Below, piece after piece: positions 34,642-41,094 of a DNA stretch of 64,000 nucleotides. The notes below the pieces were generated by a model, which did not search any database, was not told the origin of the DNA, and worked only from the letters and a program-made list of their open reading frames with translations. The position numbers were made by a program, and so were the translations under genes. The DNA is taken from assembly GCA_015063685.1 (NCBI GenBank), contig SVTR01000013.1:1-64000 (forward strand), given 5' to 3'. Source of the stretch: Oscillospiraceae bacterium. GTDB taxonomy: Bacteria; Bacillota; Clostridia; Oscillospirales; CAG-272. Within the stretch, counting starts at the first letter, position 1; every line of letters starts with the position of its first letter.

Positions 34642-34876
34642 GTAAACGGGCAGAAATCGCTTCCAAAGTCCGCAGGGGAGTAGCTTTGATTATCGTTACT
34701 GAAGCATGCACACAATTATACAAAAACAAAATTTTGTATGATTCGGGGGAGTAAAAGGTGTTATGGCTCCTGCGGAGCCGCTCCCCCGAATCACAGAGGC
34801 CCCCCGGGGGTACAAAATTGGCCTTTTGTATTATCAGGGCTCGTTCAGCGCTCACCAGTAAGACAAATATAGATTT
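34642..34876. other. Hairpin cluster at the left edge of the accessory island
   Basis: No gene is seen. Present are: a near-palindrome at 34718-34739 with core ACAAAATTTTGT; a nested structure with a perfect 12-bp outer stem GATTCGGGGGAG (34740-34751) / 34781-34792 enclosing GGCTCC-TGC-GGAGCC (34765-34779); the palindrome CCCCCGGGGG (34801-34810); and tacaaaa/ttttgta (34811-34830). The arrangement resembles replication or transfer origins or phage packaging-type structures, but no function is shown. Confidence 0.6.
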
Positions 34877-35122
34877 TTATTCAATTTTTGCGACCTGGAT
34901 CGCTCGGTACCACTTTCGCCCGGGACGAAGCTTCCTTTTGGCGTGTCGGCGGATAAAATCCGCCTCCAGCGCCTGCAGGTACGCTTCTGCGATCTCACAA
35001 GCCTGGTACATGCTCTCAGCTTCAAAGGTATACACCCGATCTTGCGTCAAAAAATCCAGGTACTGTAACATATATTTCGACACGACCTTGACACCGCCTC
35101 CCATCCGTGCTATAATATTCAT
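34877..35122 (-). CDS. Small unknown protein of the accessory island
   Basis: Up to 81 residues. The start is uncertain: the first ATG has no ribosome binding site and the opening codons overlap a strong promoter on the other strand, so a start further in (for example the methionine before L-Q-Y-L-D) may be real. The body reads Y-T-F-E-A-E-S-M-Y-Q-A-C-E-I-A-E-A-Y-L-Q followed by a basic helix R-R-H-A-K-R-K and W-Y-R-A-I-Q-V. Mixed alpha/beta, basic C-terminus; no known family recognised. It may be spurious. Confidence 0.4.
   Translation of the reverse strand: MNIIARMGGGVKVVSKYMLQYLDFLTQDRVYTFEAESMYQACEIAEAYLQALEADFIRRHAKRKLRPGRKWYRAIQVAKIE
35088..35116 (+). promoter_or_regulatory. Consensus promoter of the ribbon-helix-helix gene
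   Basis: TTGACA (35088-35093), 17-base spacer, TATAAT (35111-35116), both perfect. Confidence 0.82.
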
Positions 35123-35154
35123 GCATACCTTTAGGCCATACCTCGGCTAAACTT

Positions 35155-35195
35155 TTGCGTGCGATCGGCGCAAAGATGCGCCGAAATTCACGCAA
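35155..35195 (+). promoter_or_regulatory. Leader stem-loop before the ribosome binding site
   Basis: Outer stem TTGCGTG (35155-35161) / CACGCAA (35189-35195) and inner stem CGGCGC (35166-35171) / GCGCCG (35178-35183). It ends directly before AAGGAG at 35196, so it could set access to the ribosome binding site. Confidence 0.55.
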
Positions 35196-35500
35196 AAGGA
35201 GCTGATTTTATAGACCAACGTGCATATTTCACCTACGACCCAACCGCCAAGCTGCACCGCACGTCCATGTGGCTGACGCCACACGCCCGCGCTTGGCTCC
35301 GCTCGGCCTCCGAGACTTCAGGACTTTCCCAGGCGCTGATTATCGATACCCTGATCAAGTATTATGACCTGATCAGCGTCTATCAGATCATGGGACGCCT
35401 GACGCCCGATCAGAAACGAGCCTGGACGAATATCAATGAGCTCGTGCGCCGCCTGCCTGACGGCGTCGGCTCTAAGCCCTTGAGAGCTACGAAGTCCTGA
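35159..35500 (+). CDS. Ribbon-helix-helix-like small protein of the accessory island
   Basis: 113 residues if started at the GTG at 35159, but that codon lies in the leader hairpin. The clear AAGGAG at 35196-35201 points eight bases on to an ATA at 35210, which in this frame gives a 96-residue product; an ATG-to-ATA change or a rare start is possible. The core T-S-M-W-L-T-P-H-A-R-A-W-L-R-S-A-S-E-T-S followed by L-S-Q-A-L-I-I-D-T-L-I-K-Y-Y has the strand-helix-helix spacing of CopG/Arc-type DNA binders. Such proteins control plasmid copy number, partition or mobilization. Assignment is tentative. Confidence 0.5.
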   Translation: MRSAQRCAEIHAKGADFIDQRAYFTYDPTAKLHRTSMWLTPHARAWLRSASETSGLSQALIIDTLIKYYDLISVYQIMGRLTPDQKRAWTNINELVRRLPDGVGSKPLRATKS

Positions 35501-35985
35501 CGGCTCATCTATTTCACCCTACTACAGCAACCTGACGGTTGCCTGTTGGTAATGTGATGGTTTTGTGAAACTTGACATTTTGCCCGTTCACACACCCGTC
35601 ACAAAACATACAAAATCTCGATTTTGTATCACACTTAACACGTTTGTTAAGTTTTCAAACAATTCGTTAACCCCCGTGGAGATCCTCCGCGGGGGATTTT
35701 TTCGGGATAAGGTAGGCAAGGCGGACGCCTTGCCAATTGTATTTCAAAGGGGTCTCCATCGATCGCCGCGCTGATGGGCGGCGAGCTGCCGCGTAAAAAT
35801 GTCTGTCCTTGCGCCCTCTCAGTGTAGCACCCTCGCGCGTCCCTGTCAAGGGCGGAATCATTTTACAAAGCGCCGCCCGCTGCGGCGGTCGTCGTTTTGT
35901 AAATTAATTCCTCTCGCCCCTTGACATGGCCTCTTCGGGCGCTTTGTGCCGGGCGTCGCAAGGCGGCAGAAAGGAAGTAAAAAAC
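35501..35985. other. Gene-free, hairpin-rich spacer with a terminator and a large inverted repeat
   Basis: Holds GCAACC-TGAC-GGTTGC (35527-35542), atacaaaatc-tc-gattttgtat (35608-35629), a terminator (35671-35702), GGCAAGGCG-GA-CGCCTTGCC (35715-35734) and a long imperfect inverted repeat from about 35841 to 35930 that includes tttacaaa/ttttgtaaa and ccctgtcaaggg/ccccttgacatgg. No coding sequence is supported. Confidence 0.6.
35671..35702 (+). terminator. Rho-independent terminator
   Basis: 11-bp stem cccccgtggag (35671-35681) / ctccgcggggg (35685-35695), 3-base loop, then ATTTTTT. Confidence 0.88.
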
Positions 35986-36186
35986 ATGAAAGAGTTAGTG
36001 TTCCTCAGAAAAAGATTCAGAGAAATGGCCGAAAATTGTATCATCGTCGCAAAATTTTATCACAGCGCCCCCGATCAGGAGCAGGAACGCCAGGCGGCGC
36101 TCCAATCTGCAGAAGCCTGGCTGGAGGCTTCTGAGATCGTCAGCGCCATGATCGAGGCAAAGTCCGAAGGAAAGGAGGTGATCTGA
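35986..36186 (+). CDS. Small helical protein 1 of a three-gene cassette
   Basis: 66 residues from the ATG at 35986, preceded by AAAGGAAG; the frame is open further up but lacks a site there. All-helical and charged: K-E-L-V-F-L-R-K-R-F-R-E-M-A-E-N then E-A-W-L-E-A-S-E-I-V-S-A-M-I. No motif recognised. Reads like the short helical proteins found in phage and conjugative element early regions. The next gene starts three bases after its stop. Confidence 0.65.
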   Translation: MKELVFLRKRFREMAENCIIVAKFYHSAPDQEQERQAALQSAEAWLEASEIVSAMIEAKSEGKEVI

Positions 36187-36188
36187 TC

Positions 36189-36428
36189 ATGACGAAGGAG
36201 CAAGCCAGAGAGCACCTGCAGAAGGTCAACACCGGGAGAAAAGCGGATCTTTCGACCACTCGCGGCCTGATCACCGCTATCAACGGCCGCATGCGTGTGA
36301 TCAGAGAACACGATTTTTTTACTACCAGGGACACAAGAGCGATCCTGGAAGAAATCACAGAGCTCTCCAAGCTCTACGATCAGCTGATCGCAGAGCTGAA
36401 CGAAATCGAAGAGGCGGTGGTCTTATGA
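36189..36428 (+). CDS. Small helical protein 2 of the cassette
   Basis: 79 residues; start follows AAAGGAGGTGATC, a near-perfect ribosome binding site. Predicted helices: T-K-E-Q-A-R-E-H-L-Q-K-V, R-G-L-I-T-A-I-N-G-R-M-R-V-I-R and L-E-E-I-T-E-L-S-K-L-Y-D-Q-L-I-A-E-L-N-E-I-E-E, the last resembling a coiled coil. Function unknown. The stop overlaps the next start (ATGA). Confidence 0.65.
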   Translation: MTKEQAREHLQKVNTGRKADLSTTRGLITAINGRMRVIREHDFFTTRDTRAILEEITELSKLYDQLIAELNEIEEAVVL

Positions 36429-36595
36429 TCACCGCTACTTCATTGATTCGGGTGAAAATCCTGCTTGAGATCCTGGACCGTATGATACACGAAGCCGAAA
36501 CAAAGGAAAAAGCGCAGCTCGTCATAGAAATACGACGAGAGATCACCGACGAGCTGGACACACTTCCCTGGGATTGGCGGGACCGTCGATCCTGA
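36425..36595 (+). CDS. Small helical protein 3 of the cassette (56 aa)
   Basis: 56 residues, starting in the ATGA overlap with gene 2. Reads M-I-T-A-T-S-L-I-R-V-K-I-L-L-E-I-L-D-R-M, then K-E-K-A-Q-L-V-I-E-I-R-R-E-I-T-D-E-L and a W-D-W-R-D-R-R tail. Two helices, amphipathic. The tight coupling of three small helical genes argues that they are real. No family recognised. Confidence 0.55.
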   Translation: MITATSLIRVKILLEILDRMIHEAETKEKAQLVIEIRREITDELDTLPWDWRDRRS

Positions 36596-37393
36596 CACGA
36601 GAAAGGGGGCACACGCTCCCTTTCTTCCCTGCACTATTCCACAATCTTTCCACACCTTTTCCACGCCTCCAGGCGAATTCTGCCGCGCTGACGCGCGATC
36701 AGAGGCCGCCTGATGCGTTCCCCGATATCCCTGAAGGCGCAGAGACCCCCTTAAAAGCAGATCTCCGCTACACGGACGCGCCCCCCGACAGAGCCCATCA
36801 GACTGCAGCTCACCCCGTCAACCCTTGCCCACGCTCCGCGCCCACGTGACTATAACGGAACCTGCGGTTCCTTTATGGCGGCATACCCATCGCGGATCCT
36901 CCTCACGTCTGATTGATCACCCTGGAGACGGACAGACCAGGGACGGAGATCTTACACGGGGTTAGATCTCCGCGGGCTTTTAATTCTTTGTGTCGCCTGT
37001 ACCCTCCAGGCCGGTCTTGGGGTTTACGATCCCTCACGTAGCCGAACGCTATAGGTGTCTTACTGTTTCGGAGACGCGGGTTCCATCTGAGCTCCGCCCT
37101 GAAAAAACAAAACGCAAATTTTGTATAAAACAGGGTAGGAAATTTGCATAAAACATCAGCCCAAAGTTTTTTGAGCAGCCAATGAGGGTAAATATGGGAT
37201 TTGGCAGATCTCCATAGACACTGCCATGGACGACTCCTTGGCATTATGTCCTGTTTTACTCAATTAAAATTGTAAAATCCTACAAATTCATATTAGTTTT
37301 AAAAAACTCTTCCATTTTCGTAAAAAATATGTTATAATGGGTCATATAAGACTTACGCTTCGGCGGTAAAGTTAATTGAGGAGGAAATATTTC
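36596..37393. other. 798-bp stretch without a supported gene; structured
   Basis: Contains GGAACC-TGC-GGTTCC (36857-36871), ccctgg/ccaggg (36920-36942), a terminator-like cggagatct/agatctccg (36944-36972) followed by cgggctttt, and acaaaa/ttttgt (37107-37124). Two frames here (36574-36849 plus, 36903-37244 minus) have no ribosome binding site or recognisable domain. It may encode a structured RNA or be the right end of the accessory element. Confidence 0.5.
37310..37338 (+). promoter_or_regulatory. Extended -10 promoter of the 142-aa gene
   Basis: TGT-TATAAT (37333-37338) with a weak -35 TTCCAT (37310-37315). Confidence 0.5.
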
Positions 37394-37822
37394 ATGGCAA
37401 TCAAAATGAGAGTTCTTTATGAGTCCGGCAAGAAAGGCATGGCTCAATTTGCAACGGCTGTTAAGGAAAAGTATGAGCTTCCCGTCAATGCCGTTGACAA
37501 TCAAATCCCCCCTGCATATTCCTGTGACCGCGAACGCCTCGTCATCATTGCGATCAGTGCTAAGAAGGATGTAAGCGATGCTATCCGCCGTTTCTGTGGT
37601 GAGTTCAAAAAAGAGCGTGCTGCCAACGTGGCTGTTCTGGTCGACGGCGACCAGGCCGTGGTGGATAAGCTGACTGAGGTTATCTCCGGTGCCGGTACAA
37701 ATGTTGTAGGCTCTAAGTTGATCTCCCTTGGTGGCTTTGGTCCCTTCGGCGGTACCTTGTCCGATGATCTGAAGGCCGAGCTTTTGACTTGGGTGGAGGA
37801 ATTGGTTGCTAGCTGCAAATAA
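37394..37822 (+). CDS. Conserved flavodoxin-like-fold protein, unknown function
   Basis: 142 residues from the ATG at 37394, which follows GAGGAGG. The layout is alpha/beta: I-K-M-R-V-L-Y-E-S-G-K-K-G-M-A at the start matches the phosphate-loop position of flavodoxin-like domains, followed by L-V-I-I-A-I-S, A-V-L-V-D-G-D and a long C-terminal helix E-L-L-T-W-V-E-E-L. The glycine-rich G-G-F-G-P-F-G-G-T-L near 120 is notable. It marks the return to housekeeping-like DNA after the island. Cofactor binding is unproven. Confidence 0.68.
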   Translation: MAIKMRVLYESGKKGMAQFATAVKEKYELPVNAVDNQIPPAYSCDRERLVIIAISAKKDVSDAIRRFCGEFKKERAANVAVLVDGDQAVVDKLTEVISGAGTNVVGSKLISLGGFGPFGGTLSDDLKAELLTWVEELVASCK

Positions 37823-37850
37823 TTTTTGAGATCTTTTTGATTTCTACATA

Positions 37851-37893
37851 AGAACAGGATACGGGCGTATGCTTTCTCCGTGTCCTGTTCTTT
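37851..37893 (+). terminator. Probable terminator of the 142-aa gene
   Basis: 14-bp stem agaacaggatacgg (37851-37864) / ccgtgtcctgttct (37878-37891) with a 13-base loop and a short T-rich tail. Confidence 0.65.
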
Positions 37894-38009
37894 ATATTTC
37901 ATGGCTACTTTACAACGAAAACTCACGGAAATGTAAATTTGAAAATGCGCCTTCAATTATACAAAACTTTATTTTATCTAGAAAATAAGGTAAATTTTTT
38001 CCAAACATA

Positions 38010-38039
38010 TTGACAAATACGACTGATTTGTGGTATACT
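38010..38039 (+). promoter_or_regulatory. Promoter of the tRNA pair
   Basis: TTGACA (38010-38015), 18-base spacer, TATACT (38034-38039), 32 bases before the first tRNA. Confidence 0.65.
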
Positions 38040-38071
38040 ATTGGTCGTGTTCATGCAGACTCCTCTCAAGA

Positions 38072-38148
38072 GGGCCATTAGCTCAGTTGGTCAGAGCTAC
38101 CGGCTCATAACCGGTTGGTCCAAGGTTCGAGCCCTTGATGGCCCACCA
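38072..38148 (+). tRNA. tRNA with CAT anticodon (elongator Met, or Ile2)
   Basis: Acceptor GGGCCAT (38072-38078) pairs with ATGGCCC (38138-38144), discriminator A and encoded CCA. Anticodon loop ctCATaa. The anticodon stem lacks the three G-C pairs of initiator tRNA and there is no C-A mismatch at the acceptor end, so it is an elongator Met or a lysidine-modified Ile2; sequence alone does not decide. Confidence 0.92.
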
Positions 38149-38165
38149 ACGCCTGAACGCGCAAT

Positions 38166-38194
38166 TTCCCCGGCGTGAGCGTCGGGGAAAAATT
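38166..38194 (+). terminator. Hairpin between the two tRNAs
   Basis: Stem ttccccggcg (38166-38175) / cgtcggggaa (38180-38189), 4-base loop, followed by AAATTTT. A terminator or processing stem. Confidence 0.65.
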
Positions 38195-38200
38195 TTATGT

Positions 38201-38275
38201 GCCTCCATAGTTAAATGGATATAACAGCCCCCTCCTAAGGGGCAGTTATGGGTTCGATTCCCGTTGGGGGTGCCA
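38201..38275 (+). tRNA. tRNA-Arg(CCT)
   Basis: Acceptor GCCTCCA (38201-38207) pairs with TGGGGGT with two G-U pairs; anticodon loop ctCCTaa; encoded CCA. The body strongly resembles bacterial tRNA-Arg(CCT). Confidence 0.92.
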
Positions 38276-38318
38276 AAACGCCGTCATCACTTCTGCGATG
38301 ACGGCGTTTTTGTTTTTT
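38276..38318 (+). terminator. Terminator of the tRNA pair
   Basis: 12-bp stem aacgccgtcatc (38277-38288) / gatgacggcgtt (38297-38308) followed by TTTTGTTTTTTT. Confidence 0.9.
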
Positions 38319-38372
38319 TGCTATAACTAATATGAATATTTACAACTATGCAGTTGAAACGCTAATTTTCTT

Positions 38373-38930
38373 TTAATGGCAACTCCGACATCCGCCATTT
38401 GCCCGTGGCTCAATCCCTCCGCAACATGGACAAACTGACAAATCGTGCTTGCTCATATTTAGCGGGAACTTAAATCCGCTCATACTTAGGATCAAATCCC
38501 CCTCGTGATAGACAGCTGAATACTTCTCCGGCAATTCAAAAGTATACCGCTTCCCTTTTGAGTCCATTACGGTACAGCAGATAAAGGTCGCATCTACCAT
38601 ACTTGTCATCATCCGAGATGGGCCGCCGTCTACAGAAATCCTTCTTTGAATATATTGAATGGACGTGACTTGTCCTAAATATTTTCTTTTCATCAAGCGT
38701 TGCGGCTTGACGATTACCCACGGTAAAATCAGACCACCTGTCAATCCTACAACCAAGAGAGGCAGAAAATGCTCCTTTTCTACAAAATAAGCAGCAATGA
38801 CCAAGCCCATAATGATAAGCTCCAGAATCATCGTTTTAATGGCTATATTTTTTATAAGCCTGTTGCGCTTCTCCGCAAGTTTAGGGTAATTTTCGCATAC
38901 CTCATGCCAGGCAGATGTAATACTGGTCAT
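38373..38930 (-). CDS. Membrane protein with C-terminal zinc ribbon
   Basis: 185 residues from the ATG at 38930 (AAGGAAGG upstream); a TTG two codons earlier is less likely. Two adjacent hydrophobic segments lie at about 30-70. A beta-rich soluble region follows, and the tail has C-P-C-C-G...C-R-S-C-H, a four-cysteine zinc ribbon. No family recognised. Topology suggests both soluble ends face the cytoplasm. Confidence 0.7.
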   Translation of the reverse strand: MTSITSAWHEVCENYPKLAEKRNRLIKNIAIKTMILELIIMGLVIAAYFVEKEHFLPLLVVGLTGGLILPWVIVKPQRLMKRKYLGQVTSIQYIQRRISVDGGPSRMMTSMVDATFICCTVMDSKGKRYTFELPEKYSAVYHEGDLILSMSGFKFPLNMSKHDLSVCPCCGGIEPRANGGCRSCH

Positions 38931-39012
38931 ATACAAAACCTTCCTTTTCGATGTGGTATTTTATATTATAACATTATAGCAGACTGTAATGTCAATAGCT
39001 TTTGAAAAATTT

Positions 39013-39047
39013 TTACCCGATATCTGTTATCTGACAGATATCGGGTA
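39013..39047 (-). terminator. Terminator of the DUF2079 gene
   Basis: 11-bp stem 39016-39026 / 39034-39044 (cccgatatctg and complement) followed by TAAAAATTTTT on the minus strand. Confidence 0.75.
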
Positions 39048-39059
39048 ATTTGCAAGTTA

Positions 39060-40916
39060 TTATTCGATTCCTTTCTCAAGGATCAAGAGCATTCCGTCGT
39101 GCTCCTCCTTGACGACATAGCCTTGATCAAGATATGCCTGCAACTGCTTCTTATCCACAGAATACCGTTTGTCAAAGATAACGTAATCCGTATCTCCGAC
39201 ATTTTCGTGATACTTCAGCTCATACACCTCTTCTCGATCCGCAATATGAGACAGAAGGAATGAGGAACAGCATACCGAAGCATCCTTTGGGATCGTATCC
39301 AAGATCTCATCCATTTTCCGATAGGTATCCTTACCGGATTCCCACCGCTCCGAGTAGGTAGTGTACTTGGGCAGGACGATGACAAGGTACATACAACAGC
39401 ACGCAACGGCGGCAAAGCTGATCAGCGTTCTGCGGCTGGGCGCCTTCAGCTCGGGGAGATTCATAATAGCTACATATACCAGGAAGGCAATGATACCGAA
39501 GTGATACTGGAAGCCAATATCGTACTGATACTGATAATTGGTCAGAAGATTCATGAGAATCGGTACAATGAGAAGCCAGCGAGAAGCCTTCTTGGTACAA
39601 AAAGGTATAAGACCCAGGGGCAAGAACATCTGGATGAAATAGATGAGCTTTTCCCAACCGTTCTTGGTTGTGGTGAAAAGCTGTGTCAAGAGATAGCCGG
39701 GATTGACAAGCGCCGTTTTGATCACACCGATCAAGCCTTCGGCAGAATCAAAAATCAAATTGTTAAAGCGATTGATCATAGGGCCGGCTATACCGGGATT
39801 CGGTGTTGCGTCTGCGTAAAGCTCCGCATAATGCGTACTGGTCGCCTGCAGGATAGAAAGCGCAATTCCAAAATACGCCAGCGAACTCAGAATCAAAATG
39901 CCGCCGTGGAGGAATTTCTTCCTTGACAGAAGGACAAAGAGCGCAAAAAGGATAATGTAGATCGCGGCATCCTCTTTGACCATCAGCGTAAGGAAAGCGA
40001 AGAGATACATAAAGGGATATTTCTCGCGCTCAAAGAAATAAAACGTCCACAAGAGCAAGGGAGTCAGGAAGCAATTTTCATGGATATCATAGAAGCATCC
40101 GGACGAAAGCGCGGGATACAAGGAATAGATGATAGCCATCAAAATAGTGGTCTTCCCGGACAGCTTGAAGTGCTTGCAAAGCAAAACAACGGGAACAACG
40201 CCGGAAGCCAAAACAACGGCTTGTCCGATCTGGAGCGTCATAGGTGAGGGGAAGATAAAATAGAACGGCAGGAGCAAATAGTAGATAGGAGAAATGTGTA
40301 CCACAAAGTGGGACAACAGTACGTCTCGTTCAGCCGTAGAAAGGGGCAGGCCGGTTTCCTTCATGTTGTGGAACATGTTGACAAACAAGCCAAAATCAAA
40401 GTTGGGCGAGGAGAAGGTAAGATATCGGTAGCAGGTGATAGCAGCGATGATGAAGCAAGAAAAAACACCAAAGACAGCGGCTACAATCCATACGGTTTTC
40501 TTGCCCGGTTGCCATTTCTCCCACAAAAGATCATTTTTGTGAATGAAATACATGACGAACAGCGAATAGACAACAATGGTAGCCATCATAAAGAGAAATC
40601 TGTTATCACTGTTCTCATAGACCGAGAGCCAACGAATGACGCAGACAGTAGCAGCGCCTACAAGAAACCAGGAATCGGTTTCAAAAGCCTGCAACAATAC
40701 GTTGATTGCAGAATACAAAAGGAAAAAGATGGCGGTCATCAAAAAGACGCGGCCAAGAGACGTATCCTGTGCGTAGGAAAGCTCAAAGAAGTTCCCTTTT
40801 TTGGTGAGATTTACTACCGCAAAGCTACACCAAGCGGCTATCAAGCGACAAATGACGCGTTCCCAAGTAAAGGATGGCACGATTTGTTTCATAAATCCAT
40901 TGTTTTTTTGACTCAT
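39060..40916 (-). CDS. DUF2079 multi-pass membrane protein
   Basis: 618 residues from the ATG at 40916 (CGGAGTC upstream). More than ten hydrophobic segments and the DUF2079 signature region S-P-N-F-D-F-G-L-F-V-N-M-F-H-N near 155, followed by a C-terminal globular part. DUF2079 proteins resemble GT-C-type glycosyltransferases that use lipid-linked sugars. No neighbours point to a pathway. Function not established. Confidence 0.85.
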   Translation of the reverse strand: MSQKNNGFMKQIVPSFTWERVICRLIAAWCSFAVVNLTKKGNFFELSYAQDTSLGRVFLMTAIFFLLYSAINVLLQAFETDSWFLVGAATVCVIRWLSVYENSDNRFLFMMATIVVYSLFVMYFIHKNDLLWEKWQPGKKTVWIVAAVFGVFSCFIIAAITCYRYLTFSSPNFDFGLFVNMFHNMKETGLPLSTAERDVLLSHFVVHISPIYYLLLPFYFIFPSPMTLQIGQAVVLASGVVPVVLLCKHFKLSGKTTILMAIIYSLYPALSSGCFYDIHENCFLTPLLLWTFYFFEREKYPFMYLFAFLTLMVKEDAAIYIILFALFVLLSRKKFLHGGILILSSLAYFGIALSILQATSTHYAELYADATPNPGIAGPMINRFNNLIFDSAEGLIGVIKTALVNPGYLLTQLFTTTKNGWEKLIYFIQMFLPLGLIPFCTKKASRWLLIVPILMNLLTNYQYQYDIGFQYHFGIIAFLVYVAIMNLPELKAPSRRTLISFAAVACCCMYLVIVLPKYTTYSERWESGKDTYRKMDEILDTIPKDASVCCSSFLLSHIADREEVYELKYHENVGDTDYVIFDKRYSVDKKQLQAYLDQGYVVKEEHDGMLLILEKGIE

Positions 40917-41094
40917 ATCTGACTCCGTTTCATGAATTTGAAGAACTGTCCCTATTATATACCATATTCTATCGAAAGTCAAGGAAAAATCAAAATATTA
41001 AGCAAAGGACCAAAATTGCGGAGTATTAGTGCATTTTTCATCTGAAAATACTTTCCAAAAGACAAATCATTATATAACGCGTGTTATAAACAGC

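Noticed and set aside
36574..36849. 91-codon frame in the accessory island
   Set aside because: Overlaps the third cassette gene, is very rich in proline and arginine, and has no ribosome binding site.
36840..37110. Possible tmRNA or other housekeeping RNA, because of a gcgggttcca stretch near the end
   Set aside because: No acceptor-stem pairing, no tag reading frame and no tmRNA 5' signature could be found on either strand.
36903..37244. 113-codon minus-strand frame in the accessory island
   Set aside because: No ribosome binding site and it runs through several strong hairpins; I cannot support it as a gene, though the DNA may be a structured RNA.
34642..37393. CRISPR array suggested by repeated palindromes
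   Set aside because: The repeated cores are short, unevenly spaced and have different flanks; there are no equal spacers and no cas genes.
34642..37393. Complete prophage or integrative element
   Set aside because: No integrase, relaxase, terminase, capsid or replication gene is present; at best this is a relic or a minimal satellite.
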